From assembly GCF_000764305.2 (NCBI RefSeq), contig NW_025944508.1, positions 1 to 64,000 on the forward strand: a stretch of DNA of 64,000 bases. The letters are read 5' to 3'. This DNA is from Hyalella azteca. Its lineage: Eukaryota > Arthropoda > Malacostraca > Amphipoda > Hyalellidae. Positions 62,801 to 64,000 of the stretch are shown here, one piece after another (positions within the stretch are counted from its first letter, which is position 1; every line of letters begins with the position of its first letter). The notes beneath the pieces were generated by a model that was not told the DNA's origin, ran no database searches, and saw only the letters and a list, made by a program, of their open reading frames with translations. Made by a program: the position numbers and the translations under genes.

Positions 62801-63317
62801 TCAGTCCTTATACTTGTAGCACAACAGCTTTTTCTTCAATCCCGCGCCACAGTTGAAGCGCCGCAAAGTGAGGCCGTTTGCAGGGGTGATTTTGTGACAG
62901 AGTTCGGCGTTGTTGTTGCTGAGGTCCGAGAAGAACAGGTTTAGAGGATGGTAAGTGTCGTCAACTCCGTGTTCAACCTCCAACCAATGCACCTGAGATG
63001 CAGTTCCGTTTACTTTCTTGCCGACCAGTGGTATGAAGAAGCCCAACGTGTCATTCACCTCTGTCATCATATGACAAACATTAGTGATCCAGTCAATAAA
63101 CATATAATGAGCGTTAAATACTCACTAATTTATATTGCTGCTGAATATTTTTATGAAATATATCGTCACGCACCTGCCATGATGTTGTTTTTGATGTATT
63201 CGATGTCTTGAATGGTGAAGATGATTCCGAATTTACCCCCATTGCTGGAGCAGAGGTCGGTGAAGCCGCTTGGTATCAAGGCAGTTCCATTGCTCCAGAA
63301 GTACAACTTGGGCTTCC
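62801..63317 (-). CDS. C-type-lectin-like domain protein, last two exons (partial gene)
   Basis: Exons 63174-63317 and 62801-63060 join in frame (phase 1) and end at a stop at 62801. They encode LYFWSNGTALIPSGFTDLCS, then FTIQDIEYIKNNIMAEVNDT, LGFFIPLV, VHWLEVEHGVDD, AELCHKI and finally LRRFNCGAGLKKKLLCYKYK. The spacing of tryptophans and cysteines, and the ending NC(x)nLLCYK, fit the second half of a C-type-lectin fold, which usually ends W-x-x-x-x-C-x(n)-F-x-C. The calcium-binding EPN/QPD and WND motifs are not seen, so sugar binding is doubtful. The 63317 exon starts in phase 1, so at least one exon with the signal peptide lies further upstream, perhaps beyond the window. Confidence 0.65.
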
Positions 63318-64000
63318 CTTAGTAATTAAATAGATAATTTATTCCAGGATTGCATTGATGAACACAATGTTACTTTTTCATCGCAATGAAAATAATGAGA
63401 CAATTTGTCTCTTGAGTTTCTAGACCTTATAGCAACATCGTCACATGCTTGAGCGATTCTTACATATAGTCTATATAGAACACGTGCACAAAGTTGTTAA
63501 TTGTAAAACTTCAATGAGATATACATTTTCAACAACTGCACTAATCATGCCTCATTATGTTTCTTCAGGTTCTTGGTCGAGGTGAAGATTATTAAAATGC
63601 CCAACTGTATTCATCTGAACCAGTCAAAATAGACCACTAATAAGCTGGTTGATTTATATTTTTGAATCGAAACTTTTCAAGTACGAGAGATGTGTTCAAA
63701 CAGAAATTGAAGTTTGAGTTATTTAGCTATAACGTGCCATGATAAATGTTTTTGAAAGGCCGTATCTTGCAACAATTTTGTTGGTATCACTTTAAAATAA
63801 CGATTAGAAATACTGTTATGATCAGGCTTTCTGTCATTCAAAAGGAATGTACGTATTTGTTCATGATAACATTTAGATAAAATCGGTGAAAACTGTAAAA
63901 TTCGACGTCGACCATATAATGTGATGTTTAATTAATTGGTGAAAATAATGTATATACAGCGCAATAATTACAGATTGCATCTGCTCGATAAAATGATGAA
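63318..64000. other. Upstream intron of the lectin-like gene
   Basis: The exon acceptor TTACTAAG lies at its left edge. No further exon can be recognised up to the window end. Confidence 0.4.

Overview
The window is animal nuclear DNA. Its genes are broken into many short exons with GT-AG introns, it is AT-rich, and it carries minisatellites, LINE fragments and inverted-repeat elements. A single PDGF/VEGF-receptor-like (Pvr-type) kinase with seven Ig domains, plus a short GGTTAGG tract matching the arthropod telomere repeat, point to an arthropod. A crustacean is my guess; the species is not established.

Layout: 771-4586 (+) is a six-exon protein arginine methyltransferase, closest to PRMT6. 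It converges on a very large minus-strand receptor tyrosine kinase gene, 28939 down to 5831. I resolve about 27 coding exons there: signal peptide, seven Ig domains, a transmembrane helix, a split kinase domain with a repeat-filled insert, and a Tyr/Pro-rich tail. The model stays in frame across every junction and gives about 1593 residues. Its introns hold local duplications. Two of these matter for the protein: three alternative versions of the second half of Ig domain 2, and a duplication that fused parts of two exons into a new open exon.

Upstream of the receptor are a 1.9 kb minisatellite with a 24-bp unit (30646-32507), a 1.3 kb tandem duplication carrying tRNA-like SINE heads (33628-36242), and about 8 kb with no recognisable gene. 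A non-LTR retrotransposon region follows (44098-48160) with two apparently identical 3' ends.

The right part has three minus-strand genes. At 50214-54812 lies an unusual 1147-residue protein that appears to carry two SGNH-hydrolase-like folds without the catalytic motif, joined by a long Ser-rich linker with SUMO-type motifs. At 59463-60533 lies a small LITAF/BRI3-type zinc-ribbon membrane protein. At 62801-63317 lies the 3' end of a C-type-lectin-like gene. A TIR element with a TA target duplication (55012-56260) and a hAT-like end (57214) lie between them. Apart from the kinase and the methyltransferase, which both belong to signalling and gene-regulation pathways, the genes show no obvious functional link.
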